A DNA stretch of 64,000 nucleotides from NCBI RefSeq assembly GCF_001741865.1, contig NZ_CP017147.1, forward strand, positions 1,665,001-1,729,000. The letters run 5' to 3'. Both the position numbers and the translations under genes were made by a program. Positions 44,719 through 53,657 of this stretch are shown here, in pieces. Every line of letters begins with the position of its first letter. Position 1 is the stretch's first letter. Under the pieces are notes generated by a model. That model had not been told where the DNA came from, made no database searches, and worked only from the letters and a program-made list of their open reading frames with translations. This DNA is from Bosea vaviloviae (GTDB lineage: Bacteria; Pseudomonadota; Alphaproteobacteria; Rhizobiales; Beijerinckiaceae).

Positions 44719-45969
44719 TCAATGCAGGTTCGGCTGGGCGCCGACGCCCTTTTCGTCGATGACGCGGCCGGTGGCGAAACGGTCGAGCCGGAAGGCTGTC
44801 GCGACGGGATGAGGCTCGTCACGCGCGATCAGATGGGCGAAGCACCAGCCTGAGGCCGGCGTCGCCTTGAAGCCGCCATAGCACCAGCCGGCATTGAGAT
44901 AGAGCCCGTCGATGGGGGTGTGGTCGATGATCGGCGAACCATCCATCGACATGTCCATGATGCCGCCCCAGTGCCGCAGCACGCGCAACCGTCCGACGCC
45001 GGGCCACAGCGCCATAGCCGATTCCATCACATCCTCGATCACCGGCAGGTTGCCGCGCTGGGCGTAGGAGTTGTAGCCGTCGATGTCGCCGCCGAAGACG
45101 AGCCCGCCCTTGTCAGACTGGCTGACGTAAAAATGGCCGGCGCCATAGGTCACGACATTGTCGATCAATGGCTTGACGCCCTCCGAGACGAAGGCCTGCA
45201 GCACATGGCTCTCGATCGGCAGGCGCATCCCCGCCATGGCGGTAAGCCGCGAGGAGTTGCCGGCGACGGCGAGGGCGATCTTCTTCGCCTTGATCGGCCC
45301 GCGCGAGGTCTCGACACCCGTGACGCGGCCATTCTCGATCGCGAGGCCCGTGACCTCGCAGTTCTGGACGATATCGACGCCGCGCCGATCGGCGGCGCGG
45401 GCATAGCCCCAGGCGACGGCGTCATGCCGGACCGAGCCGCCGCGCCGCTGCAGCAACCCGCCCTGGATCGGGAAGCGTCCGGTCTCGTAATTGAAGAAGG
45501 GAACCATGGCGCGCACTTGCTCGCGGTCGAGCAGTTCGGCATCGACGCCGGCGAGCCGCATCGCGTTGCCGCGCCTGGCATAGGCGTCGCGCTGCGCATC
45601 GGAATGGTAGAGGTTCAGCACGCCGCGCTGGCTGACCATGGCGTTGTAGTTGATGTCCTGCTCCAGCCCTTCCCAGAGCTTCATCGCGTGCTCGTAGAAA
45701 GGCGTGTTGCCGGGCAGGAGATAGTTCGAGCGGATGATCGTGGTGTTCCGGCCGACATTGCCGGAGCCGATATAGCCCTTCTCGATCACCGCGACATTGC
45801 TGATGCCGTGCTGGCTGGCGAGGTAATAGGCCGTCGCCAGCCCGTGCCCGCCGCCGCCGATGACGAGCACGTCGTATTCGGGCTTGGGCGCGGCGTCGCG
45901 CCAGGCCGGCTTCCAGCCCTTATGGCCGGCCAGCGTCTGGGCGAGCAGCGAGAAGGCGGAATAGCGCAT
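44719..45969 (-). CDS. soxB: Sarcosine oxidase beta subunit
   Basis: 416 aa from the ATG at 45967-45969; the reading frame is open much further but that part is antisense to the regulator. FAD-dependent oxidation of sarcosine: PEYDVLVIGGGGHGLATAYY (GxGxxG dinucleotide motif), NVAVIEKGYIGSGNVGRNTT (flavin-binding segment) and the C-terminal NAGWCYGGFKATPASGWCFA. First gene of soxBDAG-purU. Divergent from the GlxA-like regulator gene, with 87 nt between the start codons. Confidence 0.96.
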   Translation of the reverse strand: MRYSAFSLLAQTLAGHKGWKPAWRDAAPKPEYDVLVIGGGGHGLATAYYLASQHGISNVAVIEKGYIGSGNVGRNTTIIRSNYLLPGNTPFYEHAMKLWEGLEQDINYNAMVSQRGVLNLYHSDAQRDAYARRGNAMRLAGVDAELLDREQVRAMVPFFNYETGRFPIQGGLLQRRGGSVRHDAVAWGYARAADRRGVDIVQNCEVTGLAIENGRVTGVETSRGPIKAKKIALAVAGNSSRLTAMAGMRLPIESHVLQAFVSEGVKPLIDNVVTYGAGHFYVSQSDKGGLVFGGDIDGYNSYAQRGNLPVIEDVMESAMALWPGVGRLRVLRHWGGIMDMSMDGSPIIDHTPIDGLYLNAGWCYGGFKATPASGWCFAHLIARDEPHPVATAFRLDRFATGRVIDEKGVGAQPNLH

Positions 45970-45980
45970 GAGCGGGTCAG

Positions 45981-46019
45981 GTCCGGAGGGCTTGTCCGGC
46001 GGCCAGCGGCGCTCCGGAC
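45981..46019. promoter_or_regulatory. Inverted repeat in the soxB/regulator divergent gap
   Basis: GTCCGGAG (45981-45988) and CTCCGGAC (46012-46019) are perfect 8-nt arms separated by 23 nt that contain a further TGTCCGG. The position between divergent start codons makes it a candidate operator, or a hairpin in the soxB leader. No experimentally known site is matched. Confidence 0.4.
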
Positions 46020-46056
46020 TTGTCTTCCTGAGATTGACGATCATAGGCTGGTCAAC

Positions 46057-47067
46057 ATGACCACCAGCGACGCAAGATTGACTTCCAGCGACGGGGCGCA
46101 TGGCCAGGGCCCAGCCCATATCGGCTTCCTGCTGATTCCGGATTTCGCGCTGCTCGCCTATGCCTCGGCGGTCGAGCCCTTGAGGGCGGCCAACCGCCTC
46201 TCGGGGCGTGATCTCTACCGCTGGAGCCATGTCTCGATCGACGGCCTGCCGGCGCCGGCCTCGAACGGCGTCAACATCCAGGCCGATTATGGCCTGGGGG
46301 ACGAGACCCGCTTCGACTATGTCTTCGTCTGCGCCGGCGGCAATCCGGCCGCCTTCCAGCATCCGGCGACCTTCGCCTGGCTCAGGCAATTGGCGCGGCG
46401 TGGCGTCAAGCTCGGCGGCGTCTCGGGCGGGCCCTATATCCTGGCGCGGGCGAACGTGCTCTCCGGCTACCGCTTCACCCTGCATTGGGAGCATGCCCCG
46501 GCCTTCCTCGAGGACTATCCCTATCTTGATCTGCGCCGCTCGCTTTACGAGATCGACCGGGATCGTCTGACTTCGAGCGGCGGCACTGCCCCGCTCGACA
46601 TGATGCACGCCGTCATCGCCCGCGAACATGGCAGCGAACTCGCGCTCGCGGTCAGCGAATGGTTCCTGCAGACCCATGTCCGGGAAGGCGAGGGGCCGCA
46701 GCGCATGCCCTTGCGCGAGCGGCTCGGCATCGCTCATGCGCCGCTCCTGCGCGTCGTCGCCCGGATGGAGCAGAACCTCGAGAATCCTGTCCCCCGCGCC
46801 GAGCTCGCCCGCACGGCGAATGTCTCCCTGCGCCAGCTGGAGCGGCTGTTTCGGCTGCATCTTGGCCGCTCGCTCGGCGAGCATTATCTGGCATTGCGGC
46901 TCGACCGGGCCCGCGACTTGCTGCGCCAGACCAGCCTCTCGGTGCTGGAGACCGGGCTTGCTTGCGGTTTTGCCAGCGCAAGCCATTTCTCGCGGGCTTA
47001 TCGCTTGCGTTTCTGCCATTCGCCGCGCGCCGAGCGCGTCCCGGAAACGACGCGCGCGCCGTGCTGA
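46057..47067 (+). CDS. GlxA-family AraC-type transcriptional regulator
   Basis: 336 aa from ATG 46057. The N-terminal half is a DJ-1/PfpI-like domain (IGFLLIPDFALLAYASAVEP, FVCAGGNPAAF, GVSGGPYILARA). The C-terminal half is an AraC helix-turn-helix pair (NVSLRQLERLFRLHLGRS, then GFASASHFSRAYRLRF). This is the architecture of GbdR/SouR/CdhR-type regulators that respond to betaine, sarcosine or carnitine. Divergence from soxBDAG makes activation of that operon by sarcosine the likely role, by inference. Confidence 0.92.
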   Translation: MTTSDARLTSSDGAHGQGPAHIGFLLIPDFALLAYASAVEPLRAANRLSGRDLYRWSHVSIDGLPAPASNGVNIQADYGLGDETRFDYVFVCAGGNPAAFQHPATFAWLRQLARRGVKLGGVSGGPYILARANVLSGYRFTLHWEHAPAFLEDYPYLDLRRSLYEIDRDRLTSSGGTAPLDMMHAVIAREHGSELALAVSEWFLQTHVREGEGPQRMPLRERLGIAHAPLLRVVARMEQNLENPVPRAELARTANVSLRQLERLFRLHLGRSLGEHYLALRLDRARDLLRQTSLSVLETGLACGFASASHFSRAYRLRFCHSPRAERVPETTRAPC

Positions 47068-47234
47068 AGCGCGGCTGGCTCGCATTGCGCCAACCGCAAT
47101 TCCGATGCGCAAAATTTCCCCGATCTTGCCGCATTGTCAGCATCTTTTGCGGCCATTAAACATAAGTTGGCTAATGAAAAACTAGGAATTTTGCGCTATA
47201 GTTCCGGCCTGAATCGGAGAAAGACCCGACGGCG

Positions 47235-48956
47235 ATGACAAGCAGCGAGAGCGCCACCACAGTCCTGATCCACCTCGCCGGCGGCGTCGCGCTGCTGATC
47301 TGGGCGGTCAGGCTGGTGCGCACGGGCGCGATGCGGGCTTTCGGGGCCTCGCTGCGCCATGCCCTGGCGAGCTTCACACGCAATCGCTTCGCCGCTTTCG
47401 GCAGCGGCATCGCGGTCACCATGGTGCTGCAGAGTTCGACGGCGACGACGCTGCTGGTCTCCTCCTTCGCCGGTCGCCGCCTGATCGTGCCGGCAATGGC
47501 GCTGGCCGTGCTGCTCGGGGCCAATCTCGGCACCTCGCTCGCCGCCTTCGTGATCTCGATGGATCTGGGCTGGATCTGGGGGCTTTGCCTGGCCATCGGC
47601 GTCGCGCTCTATCTGGCGAATGAGGCGATGGACCGCGCCCGCAATATCGGCCGCGTCTTCGTCGGCATCGGGCTCATCCTGCTCTCGCTGATCGAGCTGA
47701 ACGCGGCGGCGGCTCCCTTGGCCCAGTCGCCGGTCTTTCGCACGCTCCTGGGCGCGATCGGCCATGAGCCGCTGCTGGCGGTCCTCGTCGCGGTCGCCGC
47801 GACCTGGCTGACCCATTCCAGTATCGCCGTCATCCTGCTGATCGCGACCTTCGCGGCGTCCGGCCTGTTTCCGCCCGCGACCGCGCTGACCCTCGTCATC
47901 GGCGCCAATCTCGGCAATGCGCTGATCCCGGTGCTGGACCAACTCGGCGCGCCCGCGCTGCAGCGGCAGGCCGCTGTCGCTAATCTGTTCACCCGGCTCG
48001 TCCTGGCGCTCCTGGTGCTGCCCTTCGTCGCGCCTCTGGCAGGCTGGTTCCAGACGCTGCCGACGCTCGATTCACGCCTCGCCATCGAGTTCCATGTCGC
48101 GCTGAACCTCGTCGGCGCGCTTGTGTTCCTGCCCTTCGTCGCGCCGGTGGCGCGGCTGGTCGAACGCTTGATGCCGGGCAAGGAGGCGCCTGACGCGACC
48201 GTGCGGCCGCGTCATCTTGATTCCTCCGTGCTCGACAGTCCCTCAGAAGCTCTGGCCTGCGCGATGCGCGAGGCGCTGAATCTCGGAGACCGCGTCGAAT
48301 TGATGCTGCGCGATACGATGACGCTGCTCGAAAAGGACGAGTTGAAACTCTCGCGCGCCATCGCCCAGGCCGATGACGGGGTCGACGCGATCCATGAATC
48401 GATCAAGCTCTATCTCGTCCAGGTGTCGCGCAACGAATTGACCGAGGAGGAGGGCCGCCGCCTGCTCGAGATCATCACGCTGATCACCAATCTCGAGCAT
48501 ATCGGCGATATCATCGACAAGAATCTGCGCGAACTCGCCGAGAAGAAGATCCGCAAGCGCTATGCCTTCTCGCCCGAAGGCCTGGCCGAGATCCGCGACT
48601 TCCACCAGCGCGTCTCATCGGGCCTGGTGCTGGCGCTCAACGTCTTTGCCAGCCGCGATCTCGCTTTGGCGCGCCAGCTTTTCGCGGAGAAGGCGATGAT
48701 GCGCGATGCCGAGCGGCGCGCGACCGAGAGCCATTTCCAGCGCCTCCGCAGCGGGCGGGCGGAATCGATCGAGACCAGCGCAATCCATCTCGACATCATC
48801 CGCGACCTCAAGCGCATCCACGGCCATGTCGCGTCGATCGGCTATCCGATCCTGGAAAGCGCCAATGCTCTGCGCGAGAGTCGTTTGCGGGAAGCGCAGG
48901 AGGCGCAGGCCCAGCAAGAGGGGGGGCTGATGCCGGCCCCGCAATCGGGCCTCTGA
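47235..48956 (+). CDS. Na/Pi cotransporter family protein with C-terminal PhoU-like domain
   Basis: 573 aa. Two inverted membrane repeats, each with a substrate motif: VLQSSTATTLLVSSFAG (QSSTATT) and the partly degenerate WLTHSSIAVILLIATFA. GANLGTSLAAF and GANLGNALIPV follow each. The last 220 residues (DSSVLDSPSEALACAMREAL onward) are helical and PhoU-like with NLEHIGDIIDKNLREL. Probably a low-affinity sodium-driven phosphate transporter, possibly working outward in some species. The upstream 167 nt are AT-rich near 47160-47210. Ends one base before the convergent NUDIX stop. Confidence 0.92.
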   Translation: MTSSESATTVLIHLAGGVALLIWAVRLVRTGAMRAFGASLRHALASFTRNRFAAFGSGIAVTMVLQSSTATTLLVSSFAGRRLIVPAMALAVLLGANLGTSLAAFVISMDLGWIWGLCLAIGVALYLANEAMDRARNIGRVFVGIGLILLSLIELNAAAAPLAQSPVFRTLLGAIGHEPLLAVLVAVAATWLTHSSIAVILLIATFAASGLFPPATALTLVIGANLGNALIPVLDQLGAPALQRQAAVANLFTRLVLALLVLPFVAPLAGWFQTLPTLDSRLAIEFHVALNLVGALVFLPFVAPVARLVERLMPGKEAPDATVRPRHLDSSVLDSPSEALACAMREALNLGDRVELMLRDTMTLLEKDELKLSRAIAQADDGVDAIHESIKLYLVQVSRNELTEEEGRRLLEIITLITNLEHIGDIIDKNLRELAEKKIRKRYAFSPEGLAEIRDFHQRVSSGLVLALNVFASRDLALARQLFAEKAMMRDAERRATESHFQRLRSGRAESIETSAIHLDIIRDLKRIHGHVASIGYPILESANALRESRLREAQEAQAQQEGGLMPAPQSGL

Positions 48957-49400
48957 TCAGCCCGGGACTGGGGCGGCCAGTTTGCGGATGGCCGTGCTCA
49001 ATTCGGGCTCGTCGACCAGATCGGCGGCATCTTCGGGCTTGAACCACTGGCTGTGCCGCTGGCCTTGCTCGGCCCAGCTTGCGAGCTGCCGCTCGACTTC
49101 GAGCAGATAGAGCTTCACCGTGCACAGCACGAAATGGTCGCGCATGCGCTTCCAGTAGATGTAGCGGCCAGCCGGCTTGGCGCTGATCTTCCCGATCACT
49201 CCGGCTTCCTCGAAAGCCTCGCGCGCTGCCGCCTCATGGTTCTTCAACCCCTTGATCGGCCAGCCCTTGGGCACAATCCAGCGCTTCGTCGTGCGCGAGG
49301 TCACGAGCATGATCTGGGTCGAGCCATCGTCCATGCGTCTGATCGGCATGGCAGCGATCTGTAAGCGAGCCTCGCCGGGCGTGCGCTTGGCCTTCTTCAT
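48957..49400 (-). CDS. NUDIX hydrolase
   Basis: 147 aa. KRWIVPKGWPIKGLKNHEAA then AREAFEEAGVIG covers the Nudix box. The REUxEExGU part is exact; the first Glu of the G-x5-E pattern is replaced by Leu, as in some diphosphoinositol-polyphosphatase-like alphaproteobacterial members. The substrate (a nucleoside diphosphate derivative or polyphosphate) is not predictable. It converges with the Na/Pi gene with no intergenic space. The 201-nt gap upstream shows nothing. Confidence 0.9.
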   Translation of the reverse strand: MKKAKRTPGEARLQIAAMPIRRMDDGSTQIMLVTSRTTKRWIVPKGWPIKGLKNHEAAAREAFEEAGVIGKISAKPAGRYIYWKRMRDHFVLCTVKLYLLEVERQLASWAEQGQRHSQWFKPEDAADLVDEPELSTAIRKLAAPVPG

Positions 49401-49601
49401 CGTGGGGTGGCGTCTCCATGGCTACGCGAAATCAGGGGCGCCCAGCGCGAATCAGGCGCGGCAGAAGCCAGCATAGTGTCATGCATCCCAGGCCAATTGG
49501 CGACGCCCTTGGCCTCGCCGTGACCAATCGACAACAGCTTTGTCGTATCTGCCGGGCCAAGCCGGCCCCCGGACGGATCGGGCGCGCGTCGCGGCGGCGC
49601 T

Positions 49602-50891
49602 TCAGCCGTTCACGGCCTCGACGCCGCACCATTCCGCCACGAACAGCGCCATCGATCCGGTGATGCGCTTCAGCGAAGCCAGGCTGACGCGCTCGTCGAA
49701 GGCGTGGATGTTCTCGCCCATCGGGCCATAGCAGAGCGCCGGAATCTTGTCGTAGAGCGCGTGCACGCGGGTATCGAGATAGGCTGCCGTCATGAAACTC
49801 TTCAGCGGCGCTCCCAGCGCGGCCTCATGCGCGCGGCCGAGCACGGCCTCGGCTTCGCTGCCGGGCGCGAGCACATAACCCTCCGCCCAGAAGCCGTTGA
49901 AGGTCACCTTCGGCGGGTTGTTGGCGAGGAAGGCATCGGCCCGCGACGCGGTTCGGATGCAATCCTCGATGCGCTTGGCGGTTTCTTCTGCGGTCACGCC
50001 CGGATAGAGCCCGACGCGGCAATCGACCCGGCACCAGCACGGTACCGAGGAAGCCCAGTCGCCGCCTTCGATCTTGCCGATATTGAGGTTGATCGGGTGG
50101 GGCTGGTCCTCGAAATGCTCGCGGCCGGCCTTCTCGGCGTTGAACTCTTCCTCTAGCTTGCGCAGCGCCGCGACGACGCGATAGGCGGCGTCGATGGCGT
50201 TGGCGCCAGTGCCCATCTCGCGCACATGCACCGGCACGCCGCGGACCTCGAACTGGAACCAGAGCACGCCGGCATTGGCCCGGGCCAGCATCTCGTATTC
50301 GGGCTCGGGGATCAGCGCCGCATCGGCGCGGTAGCCGCGCAAATGCGTCATCAGCGCGCCGTTTCCGGTCGATTCCTCCTCGACGACGGACTCCAGATAG
50401 AGCGTCGCCGCCGGCTGCAGGCCGATGCGTTTCAGGGCGTCCAGGCAGTAGAAATTCGCGCCGGCCCCGGCCTTCATGTCGGCGCTGCCGCGGCCATACA
50501 TCCAGTCGCCCTCGATCACCGGGTCGAAGGGTGCATGCGTCCACTGGTCGACAGGGCCGGTGGGTACGACGTCGACATGCGCCTGCAGGATCAGCGAACA
50601 GCCGGTCTCCGTGCGCGGATGATGGATGCCGACAACGATCGGAGCGTCGGAATGCGTGTCGGAGAAAGGCGCGCCGCCGGGGTGGGCCGCGATCGCGGCC
50701 CTGTCCATCGCAAAGCGGTCCATGGTGAAGCCGCGATCCTTAAGCGCCCGGAAGACGAAGTCCTGGCAGGTGTGTTCCTGGCCCCGCAGCGAGGGAAAGC
50801 GGATCAGCTCCTGCGTGAAGGCGATCTGCTCGGCAAAGCCGGCTTCGACGGAGGCAAGAATCTTGTCGCGGAGAGCGGGATCGAGAGGCAT
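49602..50891 (-). CDS. M20 (ArgE/DapE) family deacylase/peptidase
   Basis: 429 aa zinc-dependent amidohydrolase. LILQAHVDVVPTGPVDQWTH gives the first metal His and Asp, GRGSADMKAGAGANF the bridging Asp, ESVVEEESTGNGALM the catalytic Glu pair, and GENIHAFDERV the last His. The lid domain is inserted at about residues 210-330. It hydrolyses an N-acyl amino acid or peptide-like substrate. It lies downstream of the second peptide transporter in the same direction, so it may process what that system imports. Starts ATG 50891. Confidence 0.92.
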   Translation of the reverse strand: MPLDPALRDKILASVEAGFAEQIAFTQELIRFPSLRGQEHTCQDFVFRALKDRGFTMDRFAMDRAAIAAHPGGAPFSDTHSDAPIVVGIHHPRTETGCSLILQAHVDVVPTGPVDQWTHAPFDPVIEGDWMYGRGSADMKAGAGANFYCLDALKRIGLQPAATLYLESVVEEESTGNGALMTHLRGYRADAALIPEPEYEMLARANAGVLWFQFEVRGVPVHVREMGTGANAIDAAYRVVAALRKLEEEFNAEKAGREHFEDQPHPINLNIGKIEGGDWASSVPCWCRVDCRVGLYPGVTAEETAKRIEDCIRTASRADAFLANNPPKVTFNGFWAEGYVLAPGSEAEAVLGRAHEAALGAPLKSFMTAAYLDTRVHALYDKIPALCYGPMGENIHAFDERVSLASLKRITGSMALFVAEWCGVEAVNG

Positions 50892-50944
50892 GGGCTGGGC
50901 TCCGGCAGGTGGGACAGGCGGCAGGCAGGGCTTTTGCGCGTCAT

Positions 50945-50963
50945 GGCCGGGCTCGATCCGGCC
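50945..50963. repeat. Short palindrome in the gap before the M20 gene
   Basis: GGCCGGGCTCGATCCGGCC: a 19-nt palindrome, with the flanking GTCATG/GCCATC giving a REP-like look. The 153-nt gap between the M20 and ATPase genes contains nothing else recognised. Confidence 0.5.
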
Positions 50964-51044
50964 ATCTCTAAAACCAGTATCGTCTCGCCCCAGGATTCTC
51001 GGGGCTGCGTTGCGCTCCCCCGGGGAATGGCGAGGGAGCGCTCA

Positions 51045-52685
51045 TTAGTGCCCGAACCGCCCGCCGCCGGGAACGGCTGCCAGCAGCTGCCGCGTATACT
51101 CGTGCTGCGGGGCGGCGAACAAAGCCGCCGTCGGGCCGGTCTCGACGATGCGGCCGCGCTGCATCACCGCGATGCGGTCGCAGATCTGCGCCGCGACGCG
51201 CAGGTCGTGGGTGACGAACAGGATGGCGAGACCAAGCCGGCTTTGGATGTCCTTGATCAGGGACAGGATCTGCGCCTGCACGGAGACGTCGAGCGCCGAG
51301 ACCGCCTCGTCGGCCACCAGCACGTCGGGTTCGAGCGCGAGCGCACGCGCAATGCCGATGCGCTGGCGCTGGCCGCCGGAGAATTCATGCGGGTAGCGGT
51401 CGACCGCATTGGCGGAGAGGCCGACGAGTTCGAGCAATTCGCGCGCCTTCATCAGGGCGGTCACGCGCGCCACGCCATGCGCCACCGGCCCGTCGGAGAT
51501 GATGCGGCCGACAGTCTGGCGCGGGTTGAGCGAGGCGAAGGGATCCTGGAACACCATCTGGATGCGCTTGCGGTGCTGGCGCAGCGCTGAGGGCCCGAGA
51601 TCGCTGAGCACGAGATCTCCCGAGCCTTGACCGCTCAATACGATCCGCCCGCTATTGGGTTCGATCAATCTGAGGCAGCAGCGCCCGACGGTCGATTTGC
51701 CGGAGCCGGACTCGCCGACGAGCCCGAGCGTCTCGCCCCGGACCAGCGCGAACGAGATGTCCTCGGCCGCCCTGACCTCGCGCGCCGTGCCGAAAAAGGA
51801 GCGCTTGCGATAGATCTTGCCGAGCCCCTCGACGCTGAGCACGGGCGGGCTCTCCGGCAAGGCCGGTCGCACGGGCGGCACGAGCGAGGGCACGGCGGCG
51901 AGGAGTTTTTGCGTATAGGCATGGCGCGGGGCGCCCAGCACCTGGTCGGCCGTGCCTTCCTCGACCAGCACGCCCTTCTCCAGCACGGCGATGCGGTCGG
52001 CGATCTCGGCGACGACGCCCATGTCATGGGTGATGAACAGCACCGCCGTGCCGTGCTTGTGGCGCAAATTATCGAGGAGCTTGAGGATCTGCGCCTGTGT
52101 GGTGACGTCGAGCGCGGTCGTCGGCTCGTCGGCGATCAAGAGCTTGGGTTCGAGCGCCAGCGCCATCGCGATCATCACGCGCTGGCGCTGCCCGCCCGAG
52201 AGCTCGTGCGGATAGGCCTTGGCGAGGCGCGGCGGGTCGGGCAGGCCGACCTCGGTCAGGAGCGCGATGGCGCGCGCACGCCGTTCGGAGGCTCCGTGCA
52301 GCCCATGCGCGTCGAAGGTCTCGATGATCTGGTCGGCGACCCGCATCACCGGGTTGAGCGAGGTCATCGGCTCCTGGAAGATCATGCCGATCTCGCGCCC
52401 GCGGACATCCTGCATCGCCTCCTCGTCGAGGCTGAGCAGGTCGCGTCCGGCGAGCCTGATCGCACCGCCCGCAGGCTTCACCGCCTTGGGCAGGAGGCCC
52501 ATCACGGCATGGGCGATCATCGATTTGCCCGAACCGGATTCGCCGACGACGCAGAGCGTTTCGCCGGGCGCGATCGCAAGCGTCACGCCTTCGACCGCAT
52601 GCGCCCGGTCGGCTAGAGCCGGCAGGGCCAGCGTCAGGTTCTCGATGGAGAGGACAGGCGGGGTCTTTGGAGAGATATCGCTCAT
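51045..52685 (-). CDS. Dipeptide ABC transporter, fused double ATP-binding protein
   Basis: 546 aa from ATG 52683-52685, which overlaps the permease stop as ATGA. The longer frame back to 53651 is antisense-like translation of the permease. Domain 1 (about residues 12-260): [50 protein letters not shown]. Domain 2 (about 290-530): GESGSGKSTVGRC, FSGGQRQRIGIARALALEPD, VLVADEAVSALDVSVQ. DppD/DppF equivalent for the second system. It has the same layout as the first system. Confidence 0.94.
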   Translation of the reverse strand: MSDISPKTPPVLSIENLTLALPALADRAHAVEGVTLAIAPGETLCVVGESGSGKSMIAHAVMGLLPKAVKPAGGAIRLAGRDLLSLDEEAMQDVRGREIGMIFQEPMTSLNPVMRVADQIIETFDAHGLHGASERRARAIALLTEVGLPDPPRLAKAYPHELSGGQRQRVMIAMALALEPKLLIADEPTTALDVTTQAQILKLLDNLRHKHGTAVLFITHDMGVVAEIADRIAVLEKGVLVEEGTADQVLGAPRHAYTQKLLAAVPSLVPPVRPALPESPPVLSVEGLGKIYRKRSFFGTAREVRAAEDISFALVRGETLGLVGESGSGKSTVGRCCLRLIEPNSGRIVLSGQGSGDLVLSDLGPSALRQHRKRIQMVFQDPFASLNPRQTVGRIISDGPVAHGVARVTALMKARELLELVGLSANAVDRYPHEFSGGQRQRIGIARALALEPDVLVADEAVSALDVSVQAQILSLIKDIQSRLGLAILFVTHDLRVAAQICDRIAVMQRGRIVETGPTAALFAAPQHEYTRQLLAAVPGGGRFGH

Positions 52686-53518
52686 TCGCGGCCTCGTGCG
52701 AGGCGCGGGTTCAGCGCATCGTTCAGCCCCTCGCCGGCGAGGTTGAGCGCCAGCACGGTCAGGAAAATCGCAAAGCCCGGGAAGAAGCTGATCCACCAGG
52801 CGTCGAGCAGGCGCGTGCGCCCCGCCCCCACCATATAGCCCCAGCTCATCAGGTTGGGGTCGCCCAGGCCCAGGAAGGAAAGGGCGGATTCGAGCAGGAT
52901 CGCCGAGCCGATCATCAATGAGCCCATCACGATGATCGGCGCCACCGTGTTGGGCAGCACCTGGCTGAAGATGATGCGCGGCGTCGATTGGCCGATCGTG
53001 ACGGCGGCCTGGACATATTCGCGCGTCTTCAGCGAGAGCACCTCGCCGCGCACCAGCCGCGCCACCGGCGGCCAGGAGACGACGCCGATGGCGAGCACGA
53101 TCGAGCTCAATTGCGGCTGCAGGATCGCAACCAGCACAATCGCCAGCGCGAAGGAGGGAATGGTCTGGAAGAACTCGGTGAAGCGCATCAGCGCGTCGTC
53201 GACGAAGCCCCCGGCATAGCCGGCGAGTGCCCCGAGCGGCACGCCGATCAGGAGCGAGACGATCGTCGAGACGACGCCGATCATCAGCGAGACGCGTGCG
53301 CCATGGACCATGCCTGCCGCAATGTCGCGGCCGAGCGTGTCGGTGCCGAGCGGGAAGCGCTCCAGCGCGAAGGGCGCCATGAAGGGCCGCCCGACCATGC
53401 GCCAGGGCGAGCTCGGATAGAGCGAGGGCGCCAGCAGCGCGAAGGCGACGACCGCGAGCAGGATCACCAGGCCGAGCACGGCGCCGCGATTGCGGCAGAA
53501 GCGTTTGAGAAAGTTCAT
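52682..53518 (-). CDS. Dipeptide ABC transporter permease (DppC type)
   Basis: 278 aa, six membrane segments. FPLGTDTLGRDIAAGMVHGA is the DppC N-terminal block, VQAAVTIGQSTPRIIFSQVL the EAA coupling loop and LNLAGEGLNDALNPRLARG the C-terminal end. Starts ATG 53518. It is followed at once by the ATPase gene. A family P palindrome separates it from the DppB gene upstream. Confidence 0.93.
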   Translation of the reverse strand: MNFLKRFCRNRGAVLGLVILLAVVAFALLAPSLYPSSPWRMVGRPFMAPFALERFPLGTDTLGRDIAAGMVHGARVSLMIGVVSTIVSLLIGVPLGALAGYAGGFVDDALMRFTEFFQTIPSFALAIVLVAILQPQLSSIVLAIGVVSWPPVARLVRGEVLSLKTREYVQAAVTIGQSTPRIIFSQVLPNTVAPIIVMGSLMIGSAILLESALSFLGLGDPNLMSWGYMVGAGRTRLLDAWWISFFPGFAIFLTVLALNLAGEGLNDALNPRLARGRE

Positions 53519-53535
53519 GCTCCCGCCTCCTCACC

Positions 53536-53641
53536 GTCATGCTCGCCCTTGTGGCGAGCATCCACGTCTTGAACGCAGCATTCGACAAGCGAAGACGTGG
53601 CAAATGAAGACATGGATGGCCGGGACAAGCCCGACCATGAC
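53536..53641. repeat. Long dispersed palindrome, family P, copy B
   Basis: GTCATGCTCG...CCACGTCTT on the left and AAGACATGG...CCGACCATGAC on the right, like copies A and C. It differs by a partial duplication of the right inner arm (AAGACGTGGCAAATG before AAGACATGG) and two substitutions. It lies between the DppB and DppC genes of the second transporter operon. Confidence 0.88.
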
Positions 53642-53657
53642 GGGGGTGCAAAGCAGC

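Noticed and set aside
44920..47067. A 715-codon open frame on the plus strand covering soxB antisense and the regulator
   Set aside because: Only the part from 46057 on is the regulator; the upstream part is the open antisense frame of soxB, common in GC-rich DNA, with no family motifs.
47068..47234. Pho box before the Na/Pi cotransporter gene
   Set aside because: The AT-rich stretch has no convincing pair of CTGTCAT-like repeats.
53519..53651. Extension of the second ATPase frame to 53651 as an 868-residue protein
   Set aside because: The ATG at 52685 overlaps the permease stop and starts the canonical protein; the extension is the permease read in another frame.
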